Assembly (NCBI GenBank): GCA_965247265.1
Contig: OZ252002.1
Location: forward strand, 2,108,001-2,172,000
Length of the DNA stretch: 64,000 nt
Direction: 5' to 3'
DNA from: G965247265 sp965247265
Lineage (GTDB): Bacteria; Pseudomonadota; Gammaproteobacteria; UBA4575
In this document: positions 36,014-45,241 of the stretch, in pieces
Position numbering within the stretch: the first letter of the stretch is position 1
Layout: the number at the start of each line of letters is the position of its first letter
Made by a program: the position numbers and the translations under genes
The notes under the pieces: model-generated
Told to the model about the DNA's origin: nothing
What the model saw: the letters and a program-made list of their open reading frames with translations, nothing else
Database searches by the model: none

Positions 36014-37915
36014 TTGTCTAAAAACACTGACTCAAACAAAAATAATCAATTTCAACTCCTGAGAAAAAAGCGATTCAGGTCTTTTTTTCTTACACAATTT
36101 TTTGGCGCATTCAATGATAATGTATTTAAAAATTCACTATTCATTTTAATAGCTTTTAAAAGCATCTATTCAGGATCAGATGAATCCAATGCGATAATTA
36201 ATTTAGCCGCTATTATGTTTATATTTCCGTTTTTTTTGTTCTCAGCAATAGCTGGACAAATTGCTGATCGATTCGAAAAATCGAAATTAATTAGACAAAT
36301 AAAATTGGCAGAAATTGGCATTATGTTGCTCGCCGCAATTGGGTTTTACATTGACAATATCCCTCTACTGCTTGTCACATTATTTTTAATGGGTTTTCAA
36401 TCTTCAATATTTGGCCCTATTAAATATTCGATTATCCCGCAGCACTTAAGGAAAGAAGAAATTGTAGGTGGGAACGCTCTGGTTGAATCAGGAACATTTA
36501 TTGCAATCTTGTTAGGCACAATGCTTGGTGGAATTCTAATTGGAATTTCGGATAATTCTAAGCTATTAGTACCCTTTGTGGTTTTAGCACTTTCTGTAGC
36601 AGGCTATATTAGTAGTTTGTCTATCCCAACAGCTCCGCCTATGGATCCACAATTAAAAGTTAAGTGGAATCCGCTCATTGAAACATTCAAAAATATAAAA
36701 ACTTTAAAGAGTGACAGTACTGTTTTTCACTCTGCGCTGGGCATTTCATGGTTCTGGTTTCTTGGCGCAACGTATATCACTCAGTTACCAAACTTTACTC
36801 GATTATCACTGGGTGCAAACGAGCATGTCGTTACCTTTTTTCTAGCTTTATTTTGCATTGGCATAGGAACTGGTTCTCTATTGTGTGAACGATTATCTAA
36901 CCGCACGATAGAACTGGGCCTTGTGCCAATTGGATCAATTGGCTTAACAATATTTGGTGCGGATGTATTTTTTGCATGCAATATCACTACCTCTTCAACC
37001 TTGGTGGGCATTCAAGAATTCATCCTCAATCAATCAAATTGGCGATTAATCATTGATATCTTTTTGCTTGGTATCTTTGGAGGTATTTATATTGTACCGC
37101 TATATGCATTGATTCAAACGCGATCAAATCCAAGTAGACGATCAAGAGTAATTGCAGGTAATAACATTTTGAATGCAGTCTTTATAGTAGGCGCAGGTCT
37201 ATATGCAATATTTTTATTAAGTGCAGGATTGACAATTCCTCAGCTATTTTTAGTTGCTGCAATACTTAATGCTGTAGTTGCAATTTATATTTATTCGCTT
37301 ATACCAGAATTTTTTATACGATTTATCGTATGGATATTGGTACATTTAATATACAGAGTTGAAAAATCTAACTTACAGAAAATACCTGACGAAGGCCCTG
37401 CCTTAATTGTTTCAAATCATGTAAGTTTAATGGATGCGCTCATAATAGGCGGATGCGCTCGCCGACCCATTCGATTTGTGATGAACTATAAAATTTTTAA
37501 TATCCCTTTTTTGCGATTAATTTTCAAAACTGCAAATGCAATTCCTATTTCGTCAAAAAATGAAAATCCCGCTCTTCTTGATAAAGCATATAAACAAATT
37601 GCTAAAGAGCTAAATGCCGGAAATATTATTGGTATCTTTCCCGAAGGAAAACTAACGATAGATGGGGAAATAGACACATTCAAGCTTGGTGTTGAACGCA
37701 TTGTAAATGAATCACCAGTGACAGTTGTGCCTATCGCATTAGATGGACTGTGGGGCAGTTATTTTAGCAATTGTGGCGGCAAACCGATGCAAGGTATACC
37801 AAGAAAAATTTGGCCGAAAATTAAGATGATTGTTGGTGATCCTCTAGATGCAAGTACAATTACTGCGAATAATCTACAAAATATTGTAACGGATCTGATA
37901 AAAAATAAGGCCTGA
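36014..37915 (+). CDS. MFS transporter fused to a PlsC-type acyltransferase
   Basis: 633 residues. The first about 410 form a 12-helix major-facilitator transporter (FFGAFNDNVFKNSLFILIAF, QIADRFEKSKL), as in LplT-like lysophospholipid flippases. Residues about 430-630 form a glycerophospholipid acyltransferase with NHVSLMDAL (HX4D-type catalytic motif) and FPEGKLTIDGE. This is the LplT-PlsC half of an Aas-type system; the AMP-binding domain of full fusions is absent. Probably imports and re-acylates lysophospholipids at the inner membrane. Start TTG at 36014, no strong ribosome site. Confidence 0.88.
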   Translation: MSKNTDSNKNNQFQLLRKKRFRSFFLTQFFGAFNDNVFKNSLFILIAFKSIYSGSDESNAIINLAAIMFIFPFFLFSAIAGQIADRFEKSKLIRQIKLAEIGIMLLAAIGFYIDNIPLLLVTLFLMGFQSSIFGPIKYSIIPQHLRKEEIVGGNALVESGTFIAILLGTMLGGILIGISDNSKLLVPFVVLALSVAGYISSLSIPTAPPMDPQLKVKWNPLIETFKNIKTLKSDSTVFHSALGISWFWFLGATYITQLPNFTRLSLGANEHVVTFFLALFCIGIGTGSLLCERLSNRTIELGLVPIGSIGLTIFGADVFFACNITTSSTLVGIQEFILNQSNWRLIIDIFLLGIFGGIYIVPLYALIQTRSNPSRRSRVIAGNNILNAVFIVGAGLYAIFLLSAGLTIPQLFLVAAILNAVVAIYIYSLIPEFFIRFIVWILVHLIYRVEKSNLQKIPDEGPALIVSNHVSLMDALIIGGCARRPIRFVMNYKIFNIPFLRLIFKTANAIPISSKNENPALLDKAYKQIAKELNAGNIIGIFPEGKLTIDGEIDTFKLGVERIVNESPVTVVPIALDGLWGSYFSNCGGKPMQGIPRKIWPKIKMIVGDPLDASTITANNLQNIVTDLIKNKA

Positions 37916-37930
37916 TAGCATGCGTTTGTG

Positions 37931-38712
37931 TTATTCAGTTGAGGACCGAATATATTTGCTCAAGTGATACGATGCAAGACATTGCTCATCATTTGATATC
38001 TTACTAGAAATACTTCTATAAACATTTACAAACTGTCTAGAGTTGATAATCTTGATTTCTGAATTCCCTTGCTGCTTAACGTACCAGTTTGGAAATACAA
38101 CTACGCCAAATATCGTAAATTTCTTATTCGAATTAACTTGTAGTGTATTTCTTAAAATATCACATGACTTTTTTATGTCTTCAACTGGATCCCTATCCAT
38201 TGGGTATCCGTTTTACGTTAAGTTTTTATTTTTATAAACAATATTTGCTTCACCATTTTCAGGAGGAGGCAAATCAATAACGTCAATGATCATTATTCCA
38301 AAATTTGCACATACAGAATATTTGTATGTGCTTTCATGAATTTTTATATTTTGAACACTCGAGTATTGCTACCGTTAATAGCACTTTTTAAATAGTGCGA
38401 GATATGCTTCTCGCCTTTTTTCCCGTTACTTAAAAACCCAATCTCTTGATGAAACTGTCGTTGCTTTACAAATGCTATGACTAGAGATATGAAAAATAAC
38501 CCAGATATGATAAAAGGCACTGGTGGAATTTCCTCAATCCACCGATACCATTCAAGCACGGTGAAAATAAATAGCATTCCACTTATTAAATAGTACGGTC
38601 GAAACTGATCGCTCAGCTTTAACTGTATTGTTTGATCAATTATTTGACTATCGGCGCTACTATTTTGAAATTGCCCGACTTCATTTGTAGCAGCCATATT
38701 AGCTTTCGCCAT
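37931..38712 (-). pseudogene. NERD domain protein, broken
   Basis: N-terminal part (from ATG 38712) has two membrane segments followed by GKKGEKHISHYLKSAI, the usual lead-in to a NERD (nuclease-related) domain. A lost A at about 38350 shifts the frame; the next segment reads CANFGIMIIDVIDLPPP, then an in-frame TAA shortly before NGYPMDRDPVEDIKKS and FTIFGVVVFPNWYV, both NERD-like. The catalytic E/QxK position is read as DVI, lacking Lys. Two lesions plus the lost active site indicate a dead gene. Confidence 0.7.
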
Positions 38713-38863
38713 GTTTCTAATCCCATATCAGAAAAACTATTGAAAATTATGTTATAAAACAGGTACTTATATTTTAAAACGCGATATGAGCCACACTTTT
38801 TCAGACCAAAGACCTGAAATTTTTATCGTTTTGAAATTTATTATATGTGCTCGATATTTGTAA

Positions 38864-39733
38864 TTACCGCATTACGGTCACTGATGAGCGATCAAAAATA
38901 TCGGTATATTTTTTCATAAACTGTTCGGCTAATGACTCCGCTTCATTCAATTCAAAATAATCCATATTTGCTGCATGATGCTCTCGCCGATAACTCCCAA
39001 ATGGCGGATTTTGTGCAACGGCTGTTGCAGCCCGCGCGTAAGCCTGCATTTTATTTTGCGCTACGCCAATACCTTGAGAATATACTTCACTTAACGCAAA
39101 TTGTGCAGGTATGTGCCCTTTTCGAGCTGCGTTCAGTAAGCGAATTTGAATTTCTGAGTTAAACTCAAGATCTTCACTTGCTTTATTAAGCTCTTGCTTG
39201 AACCCGTTTGTAGCAACTAGTTTATTCCCTGAATTGACATTTGATTTTTTTGGATCGTTATTGCTGTTTTCAATTTCTTTATCTGCAATTTGTTGCTTTG
39301 TATGTTTATTATTACTCAAGTCCATCGCATAAATAAATACAGCTAACCCATAGTTTGCTTGTTTGCTTCCGAGCTCTGCCGCCTGTTGCATTAATCTATA
39401 AGAAGTTGCATAGGTCTCATCAAACTTTAATGGATATACCTGATTACCTTCAAATACTTGCCCATTATCTACTTCAAGATCACATCCAATACAAAAATAA
39501 CAAACGCTGGTCTGATATATTCTACTTGCTGTATCGAACGAATCATCTGAAGTCTGATTTACATCGGCAACGCATTGTTCAATATTTTTTATATCAATAG
39601 ATTGTGCAATTGAGGATAAAACCGCATCTCCGGACGTGGCTGCTAACAATGAGCCAACTAATAAATTAATACCAATTAAGGTGATTAACGATTTTGAAAA
39701 GTAATTCTGTGTCGTTGCATAAAACATCTTCAT
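38864..39733 (-). CDS. Sel1-repeat protein, exported
   Basis: About 289 residues with a signal peptide or anchor (LITLIGINLLVGSLLAATS), a CYFCIGC segment with three cysteines, and at least two Sel1/TPR-like repeats: LMQQAAELGSKQANYGLAVF and RLLNAARKGHIPAQFALSEV followed by SQGIGVAQNKMQAYARAATA. Sel1 proteins mediate protein interactions in the envelope. I place the start at ATG 39733, because the TTG at 39754 has no ribosome site. Partners unknown. Confidence 0.75.
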   Translation of the reverse strand: MKMFYATTQNYFSKSLITLIGINLLVGSLLAATSGDAVLSSIAQSIDIKNIEQCVADVNQTSDDSFDTASRIYQTSVCYFCIGCDLEVDNGQVFEGNQVYPLKFDETYATSYRLMQQAAELGSKQANYGLAVFIYAMDLSNNKHTKQQIADKEIENSNNDPKKSNVNSGNKLVATNGFKQELNKASEDLEFNSEIQIRLLNAARKGHIPAQFALSEVYSQGIGVAQNKMQAYARAATAVAQNPPFGSYRREHHAANMDYFELNEAESLAEQFMKKYTDIFDRSSVTVMR

Positions 39734-39951
39734 AACGTATTCCCGAAATAGCAAGCAACAGGATACAAACTATATCAAGTACTATTTCACGCAACTTTTG
39801 TAATGATGATAAACGGATTGAAATTATCAACAAATGGTATAGAGCTAATACATAACACTCAAATTTTCAATGCCTGATGAACAGTAATGAATACGCATCT
39901 AAGCTTAAGTGATAGAAAATACTGCGATTTTTAGTAAGCGATATTAATTAG

Positions 39952-40182
39952 TTATTGTTTCGCGGCGTTTTTCGCCTCTTGAATATTGGTATCACTGGCA
40001 TCTTGTAAAATCGTATTCGCTTCTTCTTTATCAAACTCGTAAACAAGATTGTCTCTGTAATAATCGACAACTTTATTCATTATCCGAATAATTTCGTAAT
40101 CCTTAAGCTTATTGGTGTTCTTAATACCTTCCATATATTTCAACACTTTATGCTCAAGTGTGCTTTCGCCAAAATAACTCAT
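39952..40182 (-). CDS. Small hypothetical protein
   Basis: About 76 residues, helical and charged (LKDYEIIRIMNKVVDYY, EFDKEEANTILQDA), no signal or membrane segment. ATG at 40182 follows AAAGGA by 12 bases; an earlier ATG at 40209 lacks a ribosome site. Family not recognised. Confidence 0.5.
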   Translation of the reverse strand: MSYFGESTLEHKVLKYMEGIKNTNKLKDYEIIRIMNKVVDYYRDNLVYEFDKEEANTILQDASDTNIQEAKNAAKQ

Positions 40183-40209
40183 GTGAAATCCAGATCCTTT
40201 AATATACAT

Positions 40210-40644
40210 AAAATAATAGTTTCTATGAGGCGGTTATGTGAATCTAAATTTAGCCAAACGCATGATTAAGAGTGATAAAAGGACTTAGATACTCAATAAC
40301 TATTGCAATTTACAAGAATTAGCTTTTATAAAACTGCCGTCAAATGTCTGCGAAGATTAAAAACAAGACTTATAATTTGAACGAACAAATTTTCAGTGAA
40401 CGAAGTATTTCTTCTTTTTTATCATAAACTTACATCATTTATTTTATCATTTTTAATTGTATCCATACATATTTAAATCAACGAGATATATCTAAATCTT
40501 ATGTTTTATACATATATGTACGGGTGGCTGCATACCCAGTTACTCTATATACTTAATACTGAATAAACACTTAGTTTTGATAGAAAATTTGATAATAATA
40601 AGAAACGTACCCAGCCTTCAAATTTTATAAATATTGAGACTTAC
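40210..40644. other. Intergenic region upstream of the MarR gene
   Basis: 435 AT-rich bases with promoter potential for both flanking divergent genes. I see no hairpin terminator, known operator or credible open frame. Confidence 0.5.
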
Positions 40645-41142
40645 ATGAATATTGTTAATGGACAAGATGCATTCACAAACGATTCATCTAACGGTAATGA
40701 ATCATACATTAACGCTGACATTATTACTCATATCGAAACGATTAATAGTATCGCGCGTAAAAAAACTACTGATTATTTAAGAAAGTATCAAGTCAACTAT
40801 CAGCAATGGTGCATACTCAAGGCAATCCATCTTGAACTCGCAACCACGCCTGCCAAAGTCTCTGCATCTATTTTTACAGATTCGGGCACTATAAGCCGGC
40901 AACTTGAATTGCTTGAAGCCAAGGGACTTGTCAGCCGCGAGCACAGTAAAAAAGATCGAAGAGTCGTAAATTTAGCACTATCGCCAAAGGGTGAACACAT
41001 TGCGAGTGATGGAATTAAATTTACTGATAAGCTTTTTGAATCCGTTCAAAATGAAATTGGAGACATTAAAACTACTGAGTTGCTTGAAACATTAGAAAAA
41101 GCACTTAGAAGTTCTGCCTTTCAATTAGATAATGACCATTAG
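40645..41142 (+). CDS. MarR family transcriptional regulator
   Basis: 165-residue winged-helix repressor. The DNA-binding part has ASIFTDSGTISRQLELLEAKGLVSREHSKKDRRVVNLALSPKGE, a typical MarR recognition helix and wing with DRR. Flanking helices form the dimer interface. No obvious target gene is adjacent: the next rightward gene is far away, and a terminator follows 44 bases after the stop. Confidence 0.9.
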   Translation: MNIVNGQDAFTNDSSNGNESYINADIITHIETINSIARKKTTDYLRKYQVNYQQWCILKAIHLELATTPAKVSASIFTDSGTISRQLELLEAKGLVSREHSKKDRRVVNLALSPKGEHIASDGIKFTDKLFESVQNEIGDIKTTELLETLEKALRSSAFQLDNDH

Positions 41143-41185
41143 AAATCCTAACCACTAAAAACAGACATATCCCATCAAGAATTGA

Positions 41186-41208
41186 AAAGCCCCCTATACA
41201 GGGGCTTT
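41186..41208 (+). terminator. Hairpin terminator after the MarR gene
   Basis: Perfect 8-bp stem AAAGCCCC / GGGGCTTT with a seven-base loop, the T residues of the right arm serving as tract. It may work in both directions. Confidence 0.75.
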
Positions 41209-41264
41209 ATTATGTAAGCGTATAAAACGCTTGGAGTTGGACTCGGTATAGTGATCTTTAAGTA

Positions 41265-41363
41265 TTACTGATATTTATGTTGATACAAATAAATTGCAGT
41301 AGAAACCATAACTACTAATAATGCGATTACATCAAATAGAATAATTGTTTGAGTGGCTTCCAT
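41265..41363 (-). CDS. 32-residue single-span membrane peptide
   Basis: Frame MEATQTIILFDVIALLVVMV, then a polar end (YLYQHKYQ). One membrane helix of about 20 residues. The ATG at 41363 is preceded by GGGGAAGTAAA, a fair ribosome site. Small membrane peptides of this sort often partner a larger transporter or oxidase; no partner is evident. Too short to be sure. Confidence 0.45.
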   Translation of the reverse strand: MEATQTIILFDVIALLVVMVSTAIYLYQHKYQ

Positions 41364-41438
41364 TTTACTTCCCCACTTATTTACAAGTTAATACGGGCTC
41401 CCCGCAATTCAATATTTCCATTTAACGCATAAATATTT

Positions 41439-41627
41439 TTACTGCGTTCTGAGCTGTGCAATCCAGTCGTATATCTCTAAGACTTGATCACGACTCAAAA
41501 AACAATCTTGCGCTTCGTCTGTTTGAAACGTTGGCTTAGAAGAAAATGACTGCAACTTTTCTTTGGCACGAAGCTTTAACAACCTAGTTGGATGATAAAG
41601 TCGTTGAATACTTTTAGCTGATAACAT
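41439..41627 (-). CDS. Small basic hypothetical protein
   Basis: 62-residue basic protein (SIQRLYHPTRLLKLRAKEKL) with a C-terminal helix DQVLEIYDWIAQLR. AAGGAG seven bases before the ATG is a strong ribosome binding site, which supports it as a genuine gene. No family recognised. Confidence 0.6.
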   Translation of the reverse strand: MLSAKSIQRLYHPTRLLKLRAKEKLQSFSSKPTFQTDEAQDCFLSRDQVLEIYDWIAQLRTQ

Positions 41628-41800
41628 AAATACTCCTTAATTCAACTAAACTTACTTCATATTGCCAGATGGTCCCCTGGCCTCACTGTTATAACTCATT
41701 GTATTGATGTGATATTAACTTTCTACACTCACTTTACCGAATGGCTTCTCAAATATGATTAATGGCGCATAAGTCACGGATTTTACGTAAGTTTTTTGAA

Positions 41801-42271
41801 CTACGTCACACTTTTTACGTCATTTTTTAAAGATGAACTATTATCAATTGGTATTGCGTACGCCTGATGTATTATTTTCGGCCAACGAGAGTACCAAGCA
41901 TTTTCCTGCTCAGGCTCTATTGTTACTACATACACGCGTTGCTCATATTTATAATGCGCAATGAGCCCTTGCAAGCACTGCCCCTTTATTAAATCAAACC
42001 AATGATTCGTACCATCGTATGATTTTTCCATAAATGATTTAACTGGTACCTTTACTGGTTTTGGCAACCATCGATCCCATTGCCCTTTATATATGGTTTC
42101 TAATCTAGCCCAACCCCCTAATGGGAGCTTACCCTTTTGCTGTTTACGTCTCCCCCACGGCACAAGTATTAAATTATTTGATTTTGTAATTACAGGAAGC
42201 GTTGCAATTGGATTATGAAAATACACACGTTGGTCATTATTCTCATAAGAATATAATATTGCACTACTCAT
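41801..42271 (-). CDS. Unknown third gene of the lexA-polymerase SOS cassette
   Basis: 156-residue soluble protein, starting at ATG 42271, which overlaps the polymerase stop codon by four bases (ATGA). It contains VPWGRRKQQKGKLPLGGWAR, KPVKVPVKSFMEKSYDG and WFDLIKGQCLQGLIA. I considered an SRAP/HMCES-type enzyme because of the general fold impression, but the essential Cys2 is absent. The tight coupling to a Y-family polymerase and to lexA implies a role in damage tolerance, perhaps as a polymerase accessory. Function unknown. Confidence 0.7.
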   Translation of the reverse strand: MSSAILYSYENNDQRVYFHNPIATLPVITKSNNLILVPWGRRKQQKGKLPLGGWARLETIYKGQWDRWLPKPVKVPVKSFMEKSYDGTNHWFDLIKGQCLQGLIAHYKYEQRVYVVTIEPEQENAWYSRWPKIIHQAYAIPIDNSSSLKNDVKSVT

Positions 42272-43488
42272 ACTGTTTTGCGGTGCCCATCTGGCTTCCA
42301 TGCAGGTGCAATAACATTTGGCATATCTGAACGATGCAATAAATTTGCAGGTGCCAGTGTGAATTCACCGTAACGTTCGTTAATTTGATCCATTGCTGAA
42401 TTAATTTGATCACGCTTTACATCCTGCTTGCTAAATAATGAAAATTGGTGGCTTTTATTTTTTGGATCTAGGGCAGTAATTTGCACCTGGAAACAACCTT
42501 GGCCTTGCCAATAATTACACAACAAACCATTTGCGAGTGCTTTGATTTTATAACTGTCATCTGTAGGCTCTTGCGTTTTTAATTTTTTAGCCAACCATCC
42601 TTGTTCGGTTAAAAAACCTATAAAGAAATATTGTGCTTCAAACCTGTGTTTGCGCAAGCGCGTGGCCACCTTTTCTGCCATATGGTGCAGATACGCTTTT
42701 AAAGTTTTTAGATCTTTTGTATTTGGTGGCATTACTTTGCCATGCCCAATCGATTTGGGTGCAGGAATAGTTTGTTGTAATGGTTCAGGGTCTAAACCTT
42801 GCGCCATATACCAGATTCGCCGACCGGGATTACCAAAGCGCCTGGCAAGCTCACCGATGGGCAACTTCTCCATATCACCACAAACATAAACACCTCGGTC
42901 TTCCAAATACTTGCCTATCCCTTTGGAAATGCCACATAATTCTGTTACAGAGATACCTTTTAAATAATCTCTAGATTCCCAGGGAGGTATGACAACCAAG
43001 CCATCGGGCTTGTCGCGCTTCGCGGCATGTTTAGCGGTAGTTTTATCACCGCTAATTCCAACACTGCAGGGCACTTCCCCTGTATCGTAAACGACATCTT
43101 TAACTAGCTTTCCAATATTCGCAGGATTGCCATAAATACCTTGGCAATGCGTAATATCAAGAAATGCCTCATCAACCGAAAAAACTTCAATATCAGGCGT
43201 AATGTTTTGTAACGCAGACATAATATTAGTAGAGGCCTCTGCGTAACGATAAGGTCTAGCCGGAACCTGGACGACCTCAGGACATAATTGCAAAGCTTGC
43301 TTGAGCCGTGTGCCTGTTTTAATTCCATATTGCCTTGCTTCGTAAGAGCACGTAATAAAACAAGTGCCTGTTAAGCCGTTTGTAATGCCGATAGGTCTAC
43401 CACGTAATTCTGGATAATCATGCTGCTCAATACTGGCAAAGAATGCATCCATATCGATTAACACAATGGCGCGATCCCAACGTTTCAT
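42268..43488 (-). CDS. Y-family (UmuC/DinB-like) translesion DNA polymerase
   Basis: 406-residue error-prone polymerase. The catalytic carboxylates are present: LIDMDAFFASIE (D12, D14) and FSVDEAFLDI (D106, E107). A palm SVGISGDKTTAKHAAKRDKPDG and a helix-hairpin-helix-like thumb (ISVTELCGISKGIGKYLED) follow, then a little-finger domain (GHGKVMPPNTKDLKTLKAYL). It is neither a standard DinB nor a standard UmuC by its thumb, and it is fused to no partner. The start lies three bases downstream of lexA, so both share the lexA promoter and are SOS-induced. Confidence 0.9.
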   Translation of the reverse strand: MKRWDRAIVLIDMDAFFASIEQHDYPELRGRPIGITNGLTGTCFITCSYEARQYGIKTGTRLKQALQLCPEVVQVPARPYRYAEASTNIMSALQNITPDIEVFSVDEAFLDITHCQGIYGNPANIGKLVKDVVYDTGEVPCSVGISGDKTTAKHAAKRDKPDGLVVIPPWESRDYLKGISVTELCGISKGIGKYLEDRGVYVCGDMEKLPIGELARRFGNPGRRIWYMAQGLDPEPLQQTIPAPKSIGHGKVMPPNTKDLKTLKAYLHHMAEKVATRLRKHRFEAQYFFIGFLTEQGWLAKKLKTQEPTDDSYKIKALANGLLCNYWQGQGCFQVQITALDPKNKSHQFSLFSKQDVKRDQINSAMDQINERYGEFTLAPANLLHRSDMPNVIAPAWKPDGHRKTV

Positions 43489-43491
43489 TTC

Positions 43492-44082
43492 TCATGTATA
43501 CATTCTCACTTGACCAACTAATACGCCTTGTATTGTGATGCGGTCAGCCGAATAATCTTTGGGTTGCATATTCCTATTCGCAGGAACCAAACGAATAATA
43601 TCTTTGCTAAGAAATTTAATTCTCTTTAGTGTTGCTTCATGGTCATCAACAAGCGCGACAACAATTTGGTTATTACGTGCAGTATTGGATTGTTCAATAA
43701 TAACGAGATCCCCACTACGAATGCCTTCATCTATCATGGAATGGCCTTTAACTTGTAATACATAGCGATTAGAACCACCTAACAAGTGTGCAAAACTAAT
43801 AAGTTCACGATCCTCAATCGCCTCAATAGGTTTTCCTGCAGCAATGCGCCCAAGTAGAGGTAATTCATCGTAATCAGGATGATCAACGAGCTCTATGCCA
43901 CGGTGCCTTTGATGTCGCCGAATATATCCCTGCTCTTCCAGAACTGATAAATACCTATGAACCACACCTTTAGACTGAATGCCCAAGCCCTCAGCAATCT
44001 CCGTCAGTAAAGGCGCCTTGCGGTATCTAAGGAGGTAATCCGCTATAAATCGCAGTGTGGTTTGTTCTCGCTCAGTTAGCAT
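43492..44082 (-). CDS. lexA: LexA repressor
   Basis: 196-residue SOS repressor with self-cleavage machinery: winged-helix N-terminus (LTEIAEGLGIQSKGVVHRYL), cleavage site Ala82-Gly83 in RIAAGKP, catalytic Ser115 in GHSMIDEG and Lys153 in ATLKRI. The DNA-binding helix differs from that of E. coli, as does the operator at 44087-44126. It is the first gene of lexA-polymerase-unknown and autoregulated through that operator. A second LexA elsewhere in the genome is possible, as in lineages with a lexA2-mutagenesis cassette. Confidence 0.93.
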   Translation of the reverse strand: MLTEREQTTLRFIADYLLRYRKAPLLTEIAEGLGIQSKGVVHRYLSVLEEQGYIRRHQRHRGIELVDHPDYDELPLLGRIAAGKPIEAIEDRELISFAHLLGGSNRYVLQVKGHSMIDEGIRSGDLVIIEQSNTARNNQIVVALVDDHEATLKRIKFLSKDIIRLVPANRNMQPKDYSADRITIQGVLVGQVRMYT

Positions 44083-44086
44083 ATAT

Positions 44087-44126
44087 GTTCTCTCTAAGTT
44101 CTCATAATAGAGAACTTAAAGAGAAC
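44087..44126. promoter_or_regulatory. LexA operator: two inverted GTTC-N7-GTTC boxes
   Basis: Half-sites GTTCTC at 44087 and 44098 and GAGAAC at 44110 and 44121 make a 40-bp palindrome with one mismatch pair, five bases upstream of the lexA ATG. Each side is a direct repeat GTTC-N7-GTTC spaced 11 bp, the pattern of the alphaproteobacterial LexA box, here on both strands. The inner 22 bases are a perfect palindrome with six-base spacer. A further GTTCTC lies at 44064 inside the coding start. Confidence 0.8.
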
Positions 44127-44188
44127 TTTCAACCTCTATGCCAACTAAATTGCTTGGATCCAATTAAAATTAAAGCAGACATTAAAAC

Positions 44189-45241
44189 TTATCTATTTGG
44201 ATACGCAAGAGGTGGTGCTCTTAATTTAGATTGTATACGTCTTCTTAATCCAAAGAATTTTTTATCAATCCAATTAAACCACACAAATTTGAGCTTAGCG
44301 CAAACTCTTAAATAGTGATATGTTGATCTTATATTTCCTCTATTAACTATTTCTTCCAAATCCGGCAAATTCATAAATTTAGTTGCTGAATACAAATTCG
44401 CATAAAGTTGTCGGTCAACATCATGCTTACGCGCAAGAGCTAACATCTCTTGCCAATCAACACCATAGGAATACATGAGTTGTGTTCTGGCTAACTCATG
44501 TAACTGCCGAATCTCTATATATCCTCTTTTGTGAAGCCTATCAATGATACAACTATGTAAAAAACTATGAAAAATTCTGTATGTTGGCACTAAAACCTTA
44601 GCTTCAGCATTATTTGGCAATACTATATCAACACTCTTTTCCCATGCTAACTTAGTTGGGAATATTTTTTGTTTTGAGTAGCGTACTAGATCACGATGCA
44701 ATTCAACCATTGCACATTCACCATCTTTAATTAAGGGCGGATAGTGATGATGCATATAAATAAAATCCATATGTTCGCCAGTATACCTATAGCCATATTT
44801 AATTAAATTTTTGCTGACTCTTTCAATTTCATTTTCAGGTACTAAAATATCTAGATCTGATAATAGACGATCACCATAATCTGCGAAAGTATCTAAAAAT
44901 AAATGGGCTGCACCTTTCATCAAAAGAGGCTTCACGCCTAAACTATTAATCACTGAAATCGCATCCATTAATTGTGATTTCATTAATAAATTGCGTTTGC
45001 AATTCAATAGGTTCATTTCTTTAATATAAGAAATGAAATCTTTTGGAATCTGATTAAGTAACTTTTTATCGACTAATGTAGGATAAAGTGCCTGCACAAT
45101 TGAGTGATTCCCAGCAATTTGTGCTACCAGCTCCCACTCAATATTTTCATTCTTCTTTAACAGATGAATTAAACCATCACGTGAAAAATATGGCGAAACT
45201 GTTCCAGCCACAAATTTATATGCTTCATAGTAACTCTGCAT
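44189..45241 (-). CDS. Nucleotidyltransferase family protein (NTP_transf_5 type)
   Basis: 350-residue protein. The nucleotidyltransferase core shows VKPLLMKGAAHLFLDTFAD followed by SDLDILV (D129, D131 as metal ligands) and VELHRDLV, matching the NTP_transf_5 family. Such enzymes occur next to lasso-peptide and related clusters with HprK-like kinases, where they modify the peptide or extend the phosphate. The ATG overlaps by one base the stop of the PqqD-kinase gene (TAATG), so they form one unit. The substrate here is unknown; the two Ser-ending peptides upstream are the obvious candidates. Confidence 0.8.
   Translation of the reverse strand: MQSYYEAYKFVAGTVSPYFSRDGLIHLLKKNENIEWELVAQIAGNHSIVQALYPTLVDKKLLNQIPKDFISYIKEMNLLNCKRNLLMKSQLMDAISVINSLGVKPLLMKGAAHLFLDTFADYGDRLLSDLDILVPENEIERVSKNLIKYGYRYTGEHMDFIYMHHHYPPLIKDGECAMVELHRDLVRYSKQKIFPTKLAWEKSVDIVLPNNAEAKVLVPTYRIFHSFLHSCIIDRLHKRGYIEIRQLHELARTQLMYSYGVDWQEMLALARKHDVDRQLYANLYSATKFMNLPDLEEIVNRGNIRSTYHYLRVCAKLKFVWFNWIDKKFFGLRRRIQSKLRAPPLAYPNR

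Noticed and set aside
41801..42271. SRAP/HMCES (YedK-like) protein
   Set aside because: The catalytic Cys after the initiator Met is missing and the CGR start is absent.
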